A DNA stretch of 64,000 nt from Phoronis australis (Eukaryota > Phoronida > Phoronidae). Of this stretch, positions 13,017-63,628 are shown piece by piece. The stretch covers positions 1-64,000 of the forward strand of contig NMRA01000120.1 in assembly GCA_002633005.1 (NCBI GenBank), written 5' to 3'. Each line of letters opens with the position of its first letter. Positions within the stretch are counted from its first letter, which is position 1. Below the pieces are notes generated by a model. That model was given only the letters and a program-made list of their open reading frames with translations. It did no database searches and was not told the origin of the DNA. The position numbers and the translations under genes are program-made.

Positions 13017-14369
13017 TGTGCAAAATCGGGTGTCTGAAATTAGTGGAGAATTTCTGTACCGAGAGAACTGTTCTATTGATTGTTCTCCATTTGGGTGTTC
13101 CAAATTATTACGTGACACTCTTCGTTATTCAGGGGCCTCTCAGGGTCTAATCTCTGAACTCAGATTTTGCTCATGTTGCATTATTCAAGTACAAATTTGT
13201 AAGTTTACTCAAAGTGTGCTATGTAGTTGGTCAATTTTCAAGTCGACTTTAGACAACAAAATCCATTGTTTTTGTGACAAATCTCAAATTATGGCTGTTG
13301 TCTGTCGGACATTCGCTGAAATCAGTCAAGGTCAGTAACTCGTATGTTAGACTAAAGGTCCTCTGGTTTTTTTAAACCGTCATTCATGGGACCATGTTTT
13401 AAGTGATTACTTATCTCAACTTGAGACTTGCGTACATGCCCAAGTAGTCATTAGGGTGTCTGAGTTAATGCCAAACCAAAGTATCGCTACGTATATTTTG
13501 ACAGTGAATATTTTCATTGTCAAATTGTAGTGGAGAACTCCGAAACTTTAGGATTCGGATTGTTTTGTTGAGGAAGTGTTACTGAACAGGTTCTTGTCAT
13601 CCTGATTGGTTTTAACTCAGTTATTGAAAACATCTTTTTCGTTTCCCAATAAAGGGAACAAATAATCTGTTGTTCTGTTTCATTACGAAATCTTTCACCT
13701 GGGGTGATAAAGTGATGATAAAGAACGAAATGCCTACACCGAAATGACCAAACATGCCAAAAACCATTCTCAGGTTCTGCTAGAGATTCATTATGGAAAT
13801 GACTTGACCGTGAGTGTTTGAGCACGTAGGTAATGACTTGACTGTGAATGATTGAGCAAGTAGGTAGTGATGTAACAGATTGAAATGATGCCAATTTGTG
13901 TGGACTGCAAAATAACATGTATATGGGTTTCCTTTTAAATGTTTATACAATGTTTAAACATTCATAAAATATGAAAATGAAACCAGGTAAAGAATACGGG
14001 AGATAAAGATTCACATGGGGTGACGGTGATACCAGGCACCCGGCTGGAGGCACACATTTAGGTAGTGCTGTGCAAATATGACAAATATCCACACCTTTAC
14101 AGATAACGTCATTAGGACCCATTCTCTCTCTGCACCATGTAATGATTAATGGTCTCCGATGAATTATTGAAAATTTACTTTGTATACAGGAACTTTTATT
14201 CTGTACAAAATATTAAAATTATATTACAATTCCAACAGCATCATTGTTACTACACTTGCACAATGCGGACTACACGTAAATTATGTGAAATCACACATAC
14301 AGCAATTCTCCACTTATTTTACAAAAAAAGGAATCGCCAAAAATTATTTTTCTATTGTTCAAAAGGCTA
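13017..14369. other. Intergenic, no recognised feature
   Basis: Open frames up to 132 codons on either strand show no domain, signal peptide or repeat of note. Part of the gap between the two convergent genes. Confidence 0.5.
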
Positions 14370-15369
14370 ATTACCTTGCTGCAAACAATGGAAACTACTA
14401 TAAATATTGTTTCATGACATCTATACAGTAATAGACTACAACGATCTTTATCATTTGTTGAGAAACCTGACAAAATAGCACTTGACCTGCCAGCCACATT
14501 AAGCCATAAATAGGAGGAAGAATTACAAGACAGTCCTCTAATACGGCACAATTCTGGCGAAGGCAAATAGCGATTCTCAACTCCTTGGTGTTAAAAGGGA
14601 ATTCCACCATTTTTTCTTTTTTGTTATGTTTAGTAAAAACAGATCCCTGGTTATGTTGGAGATATTTCTGTGTTAATCACCATACCCCCAGAATGATTTA
14701 CTACTCAAGGAAGAAAAAAATTACATGAATCGGGCGAATCCAGGATTTTGAGTTGGGGGGCCAGGGCAGTATTAGCCAGGATTTTGCCCATCAGACATTG
14801 GCACCCCCGAAACTGCCAAATGGGATCTGGGAAAATTTTGGGGGGCTTGCTCCTCCCCCCCCCCCCCTTAAATNATTACCTTGCTGCAAACAATGGAAAC
14901 TACTATAAATATTGTTTCATGACATCTATACAGTAATAGACTACAACGATCTTTATTATTTGTTGAGAAACTTGACAAAATAGCACTTGACCTGCCAGCC
15001 ACATTAAGCCATAAATAAGAGGAAGAATTACAAGACAGTCCTCTAATACGGCACAATTCTGGCGAAGGCCAATAGCGATTCTCAACTCCATGATGTTAAA
15101 AGGGAATTCCACCATTTTTTCTTTTTTGTTATGTTTAGTAAAAACAGATCCCCGGTTATGTTGGAGATATTTCTGTGTTAATCACCATACCCCCAGAATG
15201 ATTTACTACTCAAGGAAAAAAAAATGACATGAATCAGGCGAATCCAGGATTTTGAGTTGGGGGGCCAGGGCAGTATTAGCCAGGATTTTGCCCATCAGAC
15301 ATTGGCACCACCGAAACTGCCACATGGGATCTTGGAAAATTTTGGGGGGCTTGCTCCTCCCCACTAAAT
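14370..15369. repeat. Direct duplication around a single N (14874)
   Basis: 14370-14873 and 14875-15369 are copies with substitutions and a longer C run in the left copy, which may be where the contig broke. Confidence 0.92.
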
Positions 15370-16405
15370 CCGCCACTATGAATGGTCCATCCAAGGGTTT
15401 GAATCTTGATTCAGCACTCACTTCTACTGAGCAACCACAAACGACAGACACAAACTGTTCAACACTCAGTAGTACAAAGGCCCTTTAGATCACATTCTAT
15501 AGATAATAAGTTCATGCCAAGGGAACTCTGATTAACACCAAAATGTCACCCAGGATAACCAGGGATTTATGTTCACACACAGCAACAGCCAAAAACATTG
15601 GTTTCCCCTTTAAGTTAGTAGTTGCATAAAGTAGCAATACACCGTACTAATCCATGTCAAGTACTGTAGTTGCAATAGATATGAATAAAATTAACAGTTG
15701 TGTCTACATATCTTCAGGTCAAACTATGGCCCAATGGAATTCAGAACCAAAGAAGCAAAAGTTATGTGAACCCCATGAGCTGAAAAAGTTGGAATGATTT
15801 CTAGCAATAATGGGCGGATTTGTAATGACGCAAAATAAAAAATTTACTACGTCACAATAATTTTTGCGCCTACTGGTAACAATAACATAAAAAATGAAGT
15901 GAGCAACATATTGATATGTTTTAAAGGGGCAATAGACCCTCATTAGTCAAAAACTTTGAATTAGGCCACTGAAGAACTGATTGTTTTGCTTCAGATGTCT
16001 CATGCCGATTACCATAAAAAGCCTCCAGTTTGAGAAAATTTGGTACAATGAAATTCCTGCCAAAAATGAATTTTCTTGATTCTGAAGATTGGTACACTGG
16101 CAATTTTGGGTTCATCACATTTCTCAAATATAGGACATTGTGCTTTGTATCAACAGAATCTGAAAATAGACTTGGAAATTCATAAAATCTTCAAAAACAG
16201 CTGCTAAAGTAGCGCTTTCATATATCCCCAAAGTGTTAGCAATAAATATAAAAAATAATTGCAGGCGGTCTGATACACGTTGTACTAGACGTGCGCAGGC
16301 CTCGCATGTGGGCCCATTGCACTGATCACCTGGAAATATTTTTATGCTTTATTGATATATGGTTAAAACCAAGCCGAGGAGCTAGAAACCTGGCTCAAGG
16401 GTTTA
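15370..16405. other. Intergenic, no recognised feature
   Basis: AT-rich sequence before the tRNA-like hairpin. No frame with recognisable motifs. Confidence 0.5.
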
Positions 16406-16482
16406 GCAGTGTGACCTGGTGGGACTCGAACCCACGACCTCGAGTAAAGAAAGCGGGCACTTATCAACCAGGCCACACTGCC
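16406..16482 (-). repeat. tRNA-like hairpin, probably a tRNA-derived SINE head
   Basis: On the - strand a B-box match GGTTCGAGTCC lies at 16432-16422 and an A-box-like TGGCCTGGTTGATAAGTG at 16475-16458. The ends GCAGTGTGGCCTGGT and ACCAGGTCACACTGC pair over 15 bases, longer than a tRNA acceptor stem, and the anticodon arm does not fold normally. It is therefore not a standard tRNA gene. Internal pol III promoter boxes would fit a SINE. Confidence 0.5.
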
Positions 16483-17139
16483 TTCTCCGTTAGCAATAAG
16501 ATGGATCATAGTTTGTCACTGACAGTAAGTCTTCAAATTGGGACAGCCAATATTACCTCTAATTCTAAAATTTGGGACAAGCTCTGACCTCGAGCAAAAT
16601 AATAGTTTCAATGTCCAAAACTGGAGAATTTTTACAGTAGTTTCAGATGCTAAATCAGCATAGAGCAATTTAAACAATTTCAATTCAAACAAAATGTAAA
16701 AGATGAATTTGATGACCCTGTTTTGACAACTAAGCAGGATACCATTTTCTACACATACCATTCCTGTAAGAGTGTGGACACCATTTTTCCATGACATAAG
16801 CGCAGCAACCAATCAGGTTAATTAAAACACGACCACTGCTGCCCTCTTGTGGTAAGAGAGTCACCAATAGGCTAGATACAAAAGCTGGAAGAATCTCGCA
16901 GCAGTATTTTGCTGGACTTGGTTGCATCAAGTGCTAATTTGACCAAACAAACATCGCCATCATGGCTTCCTATAGCCAATTCAACCAACTTGCATCTTTC
17001 CTTTATTTGTACACATGGCCATCAGCCCAAAGTACACCAAACAAATACGATCATTGGAGCGCTATGCACACTAGTAAGCAATACACAATGCCTAGGTATC
17101 GGAATTACACAACAGTCTATAAAATTTTAAAAAGAGGGA

Positions 17140-17340
17140 CTTGTCCAGAGGCTCTCACTTAGAAGCTTAGCTCTGATTTTGGAAAAAGCGTCGCAAACTG
17201 ACAAAAACTGATATTCATCTTCGACAGAATTCCTCGAGCATAATGTACGCACTCTGTCTTGATATATCGCATTTACCTGACGACCAGTTTCTACTACCAG
17301 TCTGTGGTATGCACCAACTACCACTACCCTAATGGTGGGT
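17140..17340 (-). pseudogene. Decayed non-LTR retroelement C-terminal zinc-finger fragment
   Basis: The - strand reads YHRLVVETGRQVNAIYQDRV, then RTLCSRNSVEDEYQFLSVCD and AFSKIRAKLL. This resembles the C-terminal block R-C-x2-C-x-VEDE-x-H-F-x3-C found at the end of many LINE ORF2 proteins. Here the first Cys is Arg and the His is Gln, so the presumed metal site is lost. It is isolated from any RT domain. Confidence 0.6.
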
Positions 17341-18511
17341 ATATCAAAGGATAGAACAGGATGTGTGATGAAGCCAACTGAACCACTAGCACCATCCACT
17401 AAAACTTTTTAAGTTGTTGACCCAAAGTTTAGCGAAGAAGATGGAGAAAATTCAACTTAAACGGAATGTTTTTTATTATAGATCAAAATTAATCCTGATT
17501 TACTATGATTGCGAATTGTTTTTTGCCAGCGATTTTTGTAACCGATCAAAAGTGATTCGTTTTGATGTATAAAATACAAAAAAGTTGGATTAATTAACTT
17601 GGGTCCAGCAACTGTTAAGTCACACTCAACTTTGTACAGCGCATAAAATTATGTCTCGTCATTTTTTGGTGATGTGAATTCATTGTTCAAACTACCTGGG
17701 TACTAAGGGTTCTGCCACACAAGTATTAATTCAAAGATGTGATAATACCATGTGGTAAATGACTAAGAATGTACAGTAAGCTCCACCTTGTGGATGGTGT
17801 CATATTCAAGGCATGTTTTTGGCCACATTTCTACTTGCCCGCAGCCTATATCATGAAGATGTTAAGACGCACTCTGACATTTCAAGAATGAATTTGGTGC
17901 GACGAGTTCTTTAGATATGGTTCAACAAATATAACAATATGAAAATCTGATTACTGTTTTTTTTGGAACATCACAGATCAAAGGCCACAAAAATGCTTCA
18001 GATTAAAAAAATTTGAAATAAACCTGAACTTCATTAATTTTGTAAATACCATTATTAGGTAGACATACACATAAAGCTCACAAAATTTAACATCTAAATG
18101 TCCTAAACCAATCAAACGATAAGCATTACCCCCACAGAATGGATACAAATAGAAAATTTCAACATCACAATTTCACAAAACAGCTAGAAAACACCTCATT
18201 GCCTTACTCGTATCGTATCTAGTACAAAACTTGCTGCTTTTAATATAACTGACATACGTCATTCAAATGCCGACCTCAATAATTATCAGACATTTTAATC
18301 CATGAGACACTTTGGCATTCAGATAATGAAATCAATGTAAAAAAGTTCAGCGAGATTATGAAGCTGTTTCAGTATGAATGCAATTAGACTTCAGTGAAGT
18401 CTTCAAATAACGAAACTACAGGCTAAGAACTTATAACCACTTTGACCATAAAAATAACCACATATGGAGAGCAGACCCTTAGGCAGGGCATAGTATACAA
18501 GGCGCAGTGCT

Positions 18512-56286
<37,775 letters not shown>

Positions 56287-58476
56287 CTGTAAAATTATAA
56301 CACATTGATAATGAACAGCAGGACACAACAGAGTTGGCATCAGGGCTCAGAATAAGTGATTTAACGCAAAAAAAACGAGTGGAAAAGTAATACATGAGTG
56401 GAAAATTGACCTCACATGTATCAATCATACAGTAGCCACTTTTTATGAGCCCAAATCTTGCAATACGAGCGGCAAATATGCCGTCACACATATTTTCGAG
56501 CGGACACTTTTGCCTGTGTCGAGCACTGGGTATCCAACATTTCATATTTGTAAATGTTATTTAGAGACGAACACAAACAGATTTTTTCTTTTGTCAGATA
56601 AGATATCTAGCACTAACTTAATAATATAAAGTTCTACAGCGTAGTATTTGTTATTTGAAGGCAAACTCAAAAATTCTTTTCTTTTTTTCAAATAAGATAG
56701 CTACCACTAATATAATCCTACAAAATTTTGTACCGAGGGGTTTGTTACTTAGAGGAAAAGCCAAACAGAATGATGTTTTTCTGTTTTCAGTTAAGATAGC
56801 TGCAGCTAATTTAAAGCTGTGAAGTTCTATATTGTGGTGTTTGTTAATTTGAGAAAAAGCCAGTTACTATAGCTACAACTAACATACCATCCTACACTGC
56901 ACTTACTAACATCATATCAACAATATCAATGACCAATTTCGACTGCCACAATACTTGTTATACAAAACTGGTAAGATTTTACTGAGAGAATTTAACATTA
57001 CAGCAAGGCCTTAAGAATCCATCCATTGTAATCCAACAAACATTTTTAAGTGCTTGCTGTTTAATACATTATCCTCAGTGGGACCTTTCCCAGTTTTTTA
57101 GTATGGTGTAGTATGGTAAAATCTTGCCAATTGATGACGGAATATGACAGACAAGAGGAAATTTTATTTGCTTGTTTTTTCATAAACAAATATGGAGTTC
57201 CAAATTAATGTTTTACCATATTCAAGTTCTTTATATAACCTAGACAGTATTAGACGCAAGTTTTTTTAAAAAATGTGGGCATTCACAAAAGTGTTAAGAG
57301 ACTCTGAATCTGAAGATGGAAATTTAGGCAATAGTTTTTCGTCCAAAATTGGTGACATTTTACTATAACCATATAAAACAATGACAAACCATAATGATAA
57401 ATTCAGGAGCCCTTTATGACTCAACTTTCAATAGCAACACATATCCAAAATACAGTGCAATAAATTCACGGCAAGAGTTCTAACTCTTATCAAATGAGTT
57501 TCAAAATCAACATCTGATCCTAATCAGTAGGTCAGTGTCATTTAAACAATTACTCTATAATTAAATAATCATGTCAACTAGGTATTCTGTGCATCTCTTC
57601 CATAAACATCCTGCTGATGTCTACAGTAACTTGTAATCCAAACAGATGTGTATTACCAAGGATTACACAACTGTTAACAGGGTAAAACCATTAACAGGTC
57701 TGTTGCCAGTTAGCCCTACCACCACTGGCATCTCCATAGTCATTAAATTGTCTGGTAGTCAGACATACAACCATCCATGAACCACGTTGTCAACTACTAT
57801 ACCTGGAACATTACATGTCAGTACAAGAGTGAATTCTTGCACTGATCAACATCAATGGCAAGGCTCCTTGCGACAAATGCTTTTTCATAGACTTTTCACT
57901 GCTTTATTTACACATTTTTGTCAAAAAAATGTGATTACCTTACATGAAATCGAAAGAAGACTATTTAAAAAAATGAACGTAAACCTGAAGTCAAATGACT
58001 CGGTGTATGATCTTTAGATAATGCTCAAGTTGGGACATTTTACAAGAAAAGGTCAATTCTGCCTCAATTTTTTATACATGCAAGCAAATTTTACAAGTCC
58101 TAAGACCAAGAAACTTCTTGACGTGGCCATTATTTTGTACCACTTTGATTATTCAGCAGCTGGTTGATAATCTGCCACATGTATGACCTTCAAAAATCAA
58201 TTATGCAAATAGCTTAAAATAAAGCTATTTGTTTTGTAATTGGCCTTGTGCCCAGCTCACATGAAGGCAGAGCCCAGTTCACAAAGGTTTAACTTCTTCC
58301 TATTGATAGCCAGGTAGAAAAACTCGAATATTCAATATTACGACAATTCACCACTTATTCTGAACAAAACGATTGCCCAAAATTTTCATTTTTTCCATTT
58401 TTAAAGGCTGGTTATCTTGTTACCCATAACTGAAACTTTGTCAAATGTTGTTTTATGACCTTTACACACAGAAAAC
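56287..58476. other. Upstream of the first PARD3 exon seen
   Basis: No exon matching the Par-3 N-terminal domain was found. The region is presumably intron. Confidence 0.5.
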
Positions 58477-60317
58477 CAAGCTAAGAAAAGATGATTACAG
58501 AAAATTTTCTTCGTTTCTGTCTTTGTGGAAAATCTTATGAAATAAAAGTTCACTTGTCTGCCACATCTGGGCTAAACAGGTGAAAAATTGTCATATTCAT
58601 GGCACAGCACCCGATTATTTTAAATAATGTTCAGCAGAGGACAGATGCACATTCTTAGTGCATTCATAGAACCTTAAGTTCCCCTGCAATTCCTCATGTG
58701 AAATCCTTTGGCTAAACAAACCTAGATTGAATACGCTGCGATTACCCATTCCAATAGTTATATATCATCTATTATTAGCCGTAAATTTTTAAAAACCATT
58801 TTAAATTACATCTCTAACAGCGTTTTATTTAACAAAATTAAATATCTGATCAGTTTTTCCTACTGTTATGCTTTTACTTACCGGTACTTCATTTCCTAAG
58901 TACACTTAAATATTACTATCTTGTTATCAATTTATTTAAGTACTTATTATTTATTCATTTATTAGTGTGCTTTTTAGCAATTTTCTCGTTATGCCTGGCT
59001 ATAATTTTCACTTATCATTGCTTTGCATGTTTTAATCCAACTTCACTTCATTTCGTATTCCAATTTATTTTCAAGGGACCACCACAGAAATAAGTCTCTT
59101 ACTATCTGGATTTATCCTGGTTGTACACATTTTACTCTTTTCATGTATTATCATTACATCTGTCTTACTTTTGTTTTTAAGTTTCACATTTACTGTCATC
59201 ATTTTGTGTTTATAACCTAAAAAATCAACCAATCAATAAAAACCACCAGCTTTTAACTTTTTAAGTTTTACAGAAATATGAAGATCGCCACAGTGCAGTC
59301 AAAGCAATTAAAGGACAATTCTTTGTCTGTTTTAAATCTTATCAACAATAAGAATGAAAGTACTTGTATCTCTTAGCATCAAGCTCTGCAAAAAAANCAA
59401 GCTAAGAAAAGATGCTTACAGAAAATTTTCTTCGTTTCTGTCTTTGTGGAAAATCTTATGAAATAAAAGTTCACTTGCCTGCCACATCTGGGCTAAACAG
59501 GTGAAAATTTGTCATATTCATGGCACAGCACCCGATTATTTTAAATAATGTTCAGCAGAGGACAGATGCACATTCTTAGTGCATTCATAGAACCTTAAGT
59601 TCCCCTGCAATTCCTCATGTGAAATCCTTTGGCTAAACAAACCTAGATTGAATACGCTGTGATTACACATTCCAATAGTTATATATCGTCTATTATTAGC
59701 CGTAAATTTTTTAAAACCATTTTAAATTACATCTCTAACAACGTTTTATTTAACAAAATTAAATATCTGATCAGTTTTTCCTACTGTCATGCTTTTACTT
59801 ACCGGTACTTCATTTCCTAAGTACACTTAAATATTACTATCTTGTTATCAATTTATTTAAGTACTTATTATTTATTCATTTATTAGTGTGCTTTTTTAGC
59901 AATTTTCTCGTTATGCCTGACTACAATTTTCACTTATCATTGCTTTGCATGTTTTAATCCAACTTCACTTCATTTCGTATTCCAATTTATTTTCAAGGGA
60001 CCACCACAGAAATAAGTCTCTTACTATCTGGTTTTATCCTGGTTGTACACATTTTACTCTTTTCATGTATTATCATTACATCTGTCTTACTTTTGTTTTT
60101 AAGTTTCACATTTACTGTCATCATTTTGTGTTTATAACCTAAAAAATCAACCAATCAATAAAAACCACCAGCTTTTAACTTTTTAAGTTTTACAGAAATA
60201 TGAAGATCGCCACAGTGCAGTCAAAGCAATTAAAGGACAATTCTTTGTCTGTTTTAAATCTTATCAACAATAAGAATGAAAGTACTTGTATCTCTTAGCA
60301 TCAAGCTCTGCAAAAAA
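58477..60317. repeat. Direct duplication of about 920 bases around a single N (59397)
   Basis: 58477-59396 and 59398-60317 are near-identical copies. A 65-residue frame in each differs by one residue, but base composition and lack of motifs argue against a gene. Confidence 0.92.
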
Positions 60318-60941
60318 ACTCTGTTGCTGGCATTGACTGCCTACAAGTACGGTTAATGTACTTACTTCACAGCAGATTACCCTTCTGAGACACAGTGATT
60401 ATGGGTAATTCACCTCGATTCTGTGAATCATTTATGTATGTTATTCCTGGCTGGAAATGTGTCAAGTTTTGTGCACTTTAGGAAGTACAACTACATAAAC
60501 AAAGTGCTATGTACCAGAGACTCTTCAGAAAACCTCACACATGTTGCAGTCAATTCCAAACCAGAAGGATCAAGTTGTGTGAGAAAATTACAAAATACCC
60601 ATGGTCAGAGGTGACACACACACACATATCTCTACTGATTGATGACCACACACCTGTTCAATGAAGACATACTAATTACAGGAAAGTTGATGGAGTCACA
60701 ATCATTAGTGCAATAGACATTACAACTAACTTCATAGATGGAAGGCCAATCAGAGTGAAAAACTGTTCAGTGACTGGATCTATCAATTTGGTGACCAGAT
60801 TTACCACACAGATGTAAACAGGAGATACAACATGATGGCCGGGTTCAAATGCAAGACCTTTTTTATACGACTTAGTCTGGAGCAAACTGTGATTGGAACA
60901 TACCTAGATTACCGCAATAAGCGAACTATCGCAACTTTAGC

Positions 60942-61034
60942 CTTTCTCACTATACCATTAAACTTTGACCGTTGTAAATTAAACGACCCTTTCTCACTAT
61001 ACTCTTAAACTTCCACCGTTGTAAATTAAACGAT
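60942..61034. repeat. Two-copy tandem duplication of about 46 bases
   Basis: CCTTTCTCACTATAC...GTTGTAAATTAAACGA occurs twice in a row with few differences. Confidence 0.7.
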
Positions 61035-63628
61035 GACCTCATCAAACATGGGATGTTGCTAACCCACACCGAAACACCTTGATGAAAAATGGCGTAGCGT
61101 GAAAGTTATTTGTGCTGTTTTATCAGCGCTGTTAGGGATAATTTATGCATTAATGTTGAATGTTGGTAGAAAGAGAAATGAGCGAACATGAAAGCAAGCT
61201 GCACAGAGAACTAGAGTGGGCTAGACACTCGTATGAATATTTACGAGGGCCGAGATTTACGCTGTACTTATATGATTGGATTAACCTTAGTAAGCTGACT
61301 AATGCGGTCTTTTGTTCCGTCATAAATTTATTTCCAAGTAAATTTAGTCCAGAGTAAATGATCTCTCCCAGTTATAACTAATTATGGTCAGGAAAGAATG
61401 CTATCCCAATATTGCAGTGCCATTAGGGCTGATTAGGCCCATGGGCGTTTGTGCAGAACTGCAATTATATGCAAAACTTATAAGTTGCATTTCTCTAAGG
61501 AAATGTTGTCCTTATGAAAAGAAAATCATTTGAAAAGGAAAACGGGTACCCCTTTATGTACATTATTGCATGGGCCTGTACACGGGACAACATCCTTGTG
61601 ATATATGTGTAATTTAGGTGCATGCGCTTATATGCGAACCACTTGGGTACAAAAAGGCTGAGAAAAATGGCAATATTTCAGGTACAGGCCCATGGGCCAA
61701 GTTGCAAGGCATAACGATAGTACGTTGTTCTTGACTTGTATTGGGAAAAGCCTAACACCATGGTCCGGACATTGACATTCAAAGGCTGGACTTGGTAAAT
61801 AATACGACAGCAGATCCTCTGGACCCCTCTAAATGTGTCTATGTCCAACTCCAACAGTATGTACAGTCTACGTACAGGTACAACCAGTCATCTTTCACAA
61901 CAATGAACTACAGAACCTGCAGCTATGTTGCTCATCTAGCAGGACTCCCGGCCATACTAATGGACACCCTGACTCAAATTCAGACACCCAAGTTAGAACA
62001 CCTTCTCAGCATTTGGATGCCCAAGTAAAGTAAGCGAATAAGCTTGGTGTCACTTTAAACTTGTTTACAGCAACCTGGGAGCTTATTCAGCCTGTCCAGA
62101 ATAAAACTTTAGCCAGAGATATGAGGTAAGAAATAACAAACTTTGTTGCAGACCTATGTCTGCACAGTAACATATCACAGTAAAACAGTAATTCGACCTG
62201 GGGTCATAAAAACACACTAATACATCATTGGTCACAGGGTGCTCTGAGAAAGTGGTAAACCCATTTTAGACGTCCTATTTTCGAAAACCTGGATGGACTC
62301 CTGGTTGGGAGACAGAAATGAACACCAGAGAAGACTGGTCAAAGTATGCTGGCCAATACTAGTGACAATCACTAACTGCCTCAACACTCAAGATGTTCAA
62401 GGCATGAAAGGTAGTGTGCACACAGATATGCACACAGTTCCATCGATTAGTTTCCTAATACATGTTCACCATGGCAGGTTAAGAGAATCAGGGCACTGAA
62501 CATGTATGAGAGAGCCTTGTGACCAGGTAACATATATTAAACAGGTGCTCATCAAGAATGAATAGTTTGAAGCGTCTAGGTAAACACCGTGTTGCAAGCT
62601 GTTCTGTGTGCTGTCAATCACCGTCAATATCACTGTTGACCCCATGTTTCCTATCCAATGTACTCTACTGTAGTCTAAAACATTTGGGAAATTTGCACTT
62701 TTGCACAGGGACTATAGGCAATTAGCGTAGCTTAATGCCAACATGCTTCTGAGAAACAAAAACACAATACAAGGAGTGACATATGTCCATTACATAAAAG
62801 GTGGTCATATTCTGGAATTCATACATATCTGTTGACAGGATCCTGATCTTCCAAACTATATTGTTCACAAACGCTGGGCTAATGCAATCAATTTTTGAAA
62901 TTCATGCACTTGTGATGATGTGACTGGAAGTTCCATAACAGTGATTCTGTAGACAAATACAATGCTTACTTGTTAACTATAAAATGGTGCAAACCAACAC
63001 AAAGCACGATGAGCGACCGTTGACTGAACTGTCTAATTAGAAACTACAGCAAGGCAGAAGTTTTCCTTTACAACCACTCGTCGTATACACGGCATCACAA
63101 AGAAATGTGATAATCTGTGCTGTTGAACAAGTGTAAATGTGTTGATCATCTTCGGTTTCAAACAGTTGTGCCTAAGACACATAACTGTCATGAAACAAGA
63201 TGTTCAACAGTAAAATAACATCAGTTTCAGACAAAAACAAAATTAATGCTAAAATCGGACTTTCTTCAGGGTTGAGAATGCTCAAAATTTCTGAAAAACA
63301 TTTATTTATTATTATTATTTATTTTATTATTGTGATATTTAAAATGAGGGTGGCCTCTTCAGTGATAGCACTGCTTTCCAAGAGGGCCCTCAACAAGAAA
63401 AACAGTAATATAATACAATGAAGTAATAAAACAACAATGAAATATACGTAACAAAGATACAATTAAAACAGGTTGAGAATTAAGACAATAACTAAATGAC
63501 AAATAATGGTAAAAATTTAACTAAGACAGATGAAATAAATTAAGAGATGATTCTAGACAGTGAGAGTATTTACGACAATGAAAAAAATGACATGATTAAG
63601 ACAGGCAGGGTATAAAAGGTCAAGTAAA
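61035..63628. other. Right-hand region without recognised gene
   Basis: Short frames only. A GACACCC/GATGCCC-rich patch at 61950-62025 is faintly like the repeat at 2180. Ends at the LINE fragment. Confidence 0.5.

Noticed and set aside
16406-16482. Functional tRNA gene
   Set aside because: The anticodon arm does not fold and extra bases separate the T arm from the outer stem.
59023-60142. Duplicate 65-codon frames
   Set aside because: Aromatic-rich translation of AT-rich DNA, repeated only because the block is duplicated around a single N.
60676-60885. 69-codon - strand frame as a missing PARD3 N-terminal exon
   Set aside because: The peptide does not resemble the Par-3 N-terminal domain and splice borders do not fit the required phase.
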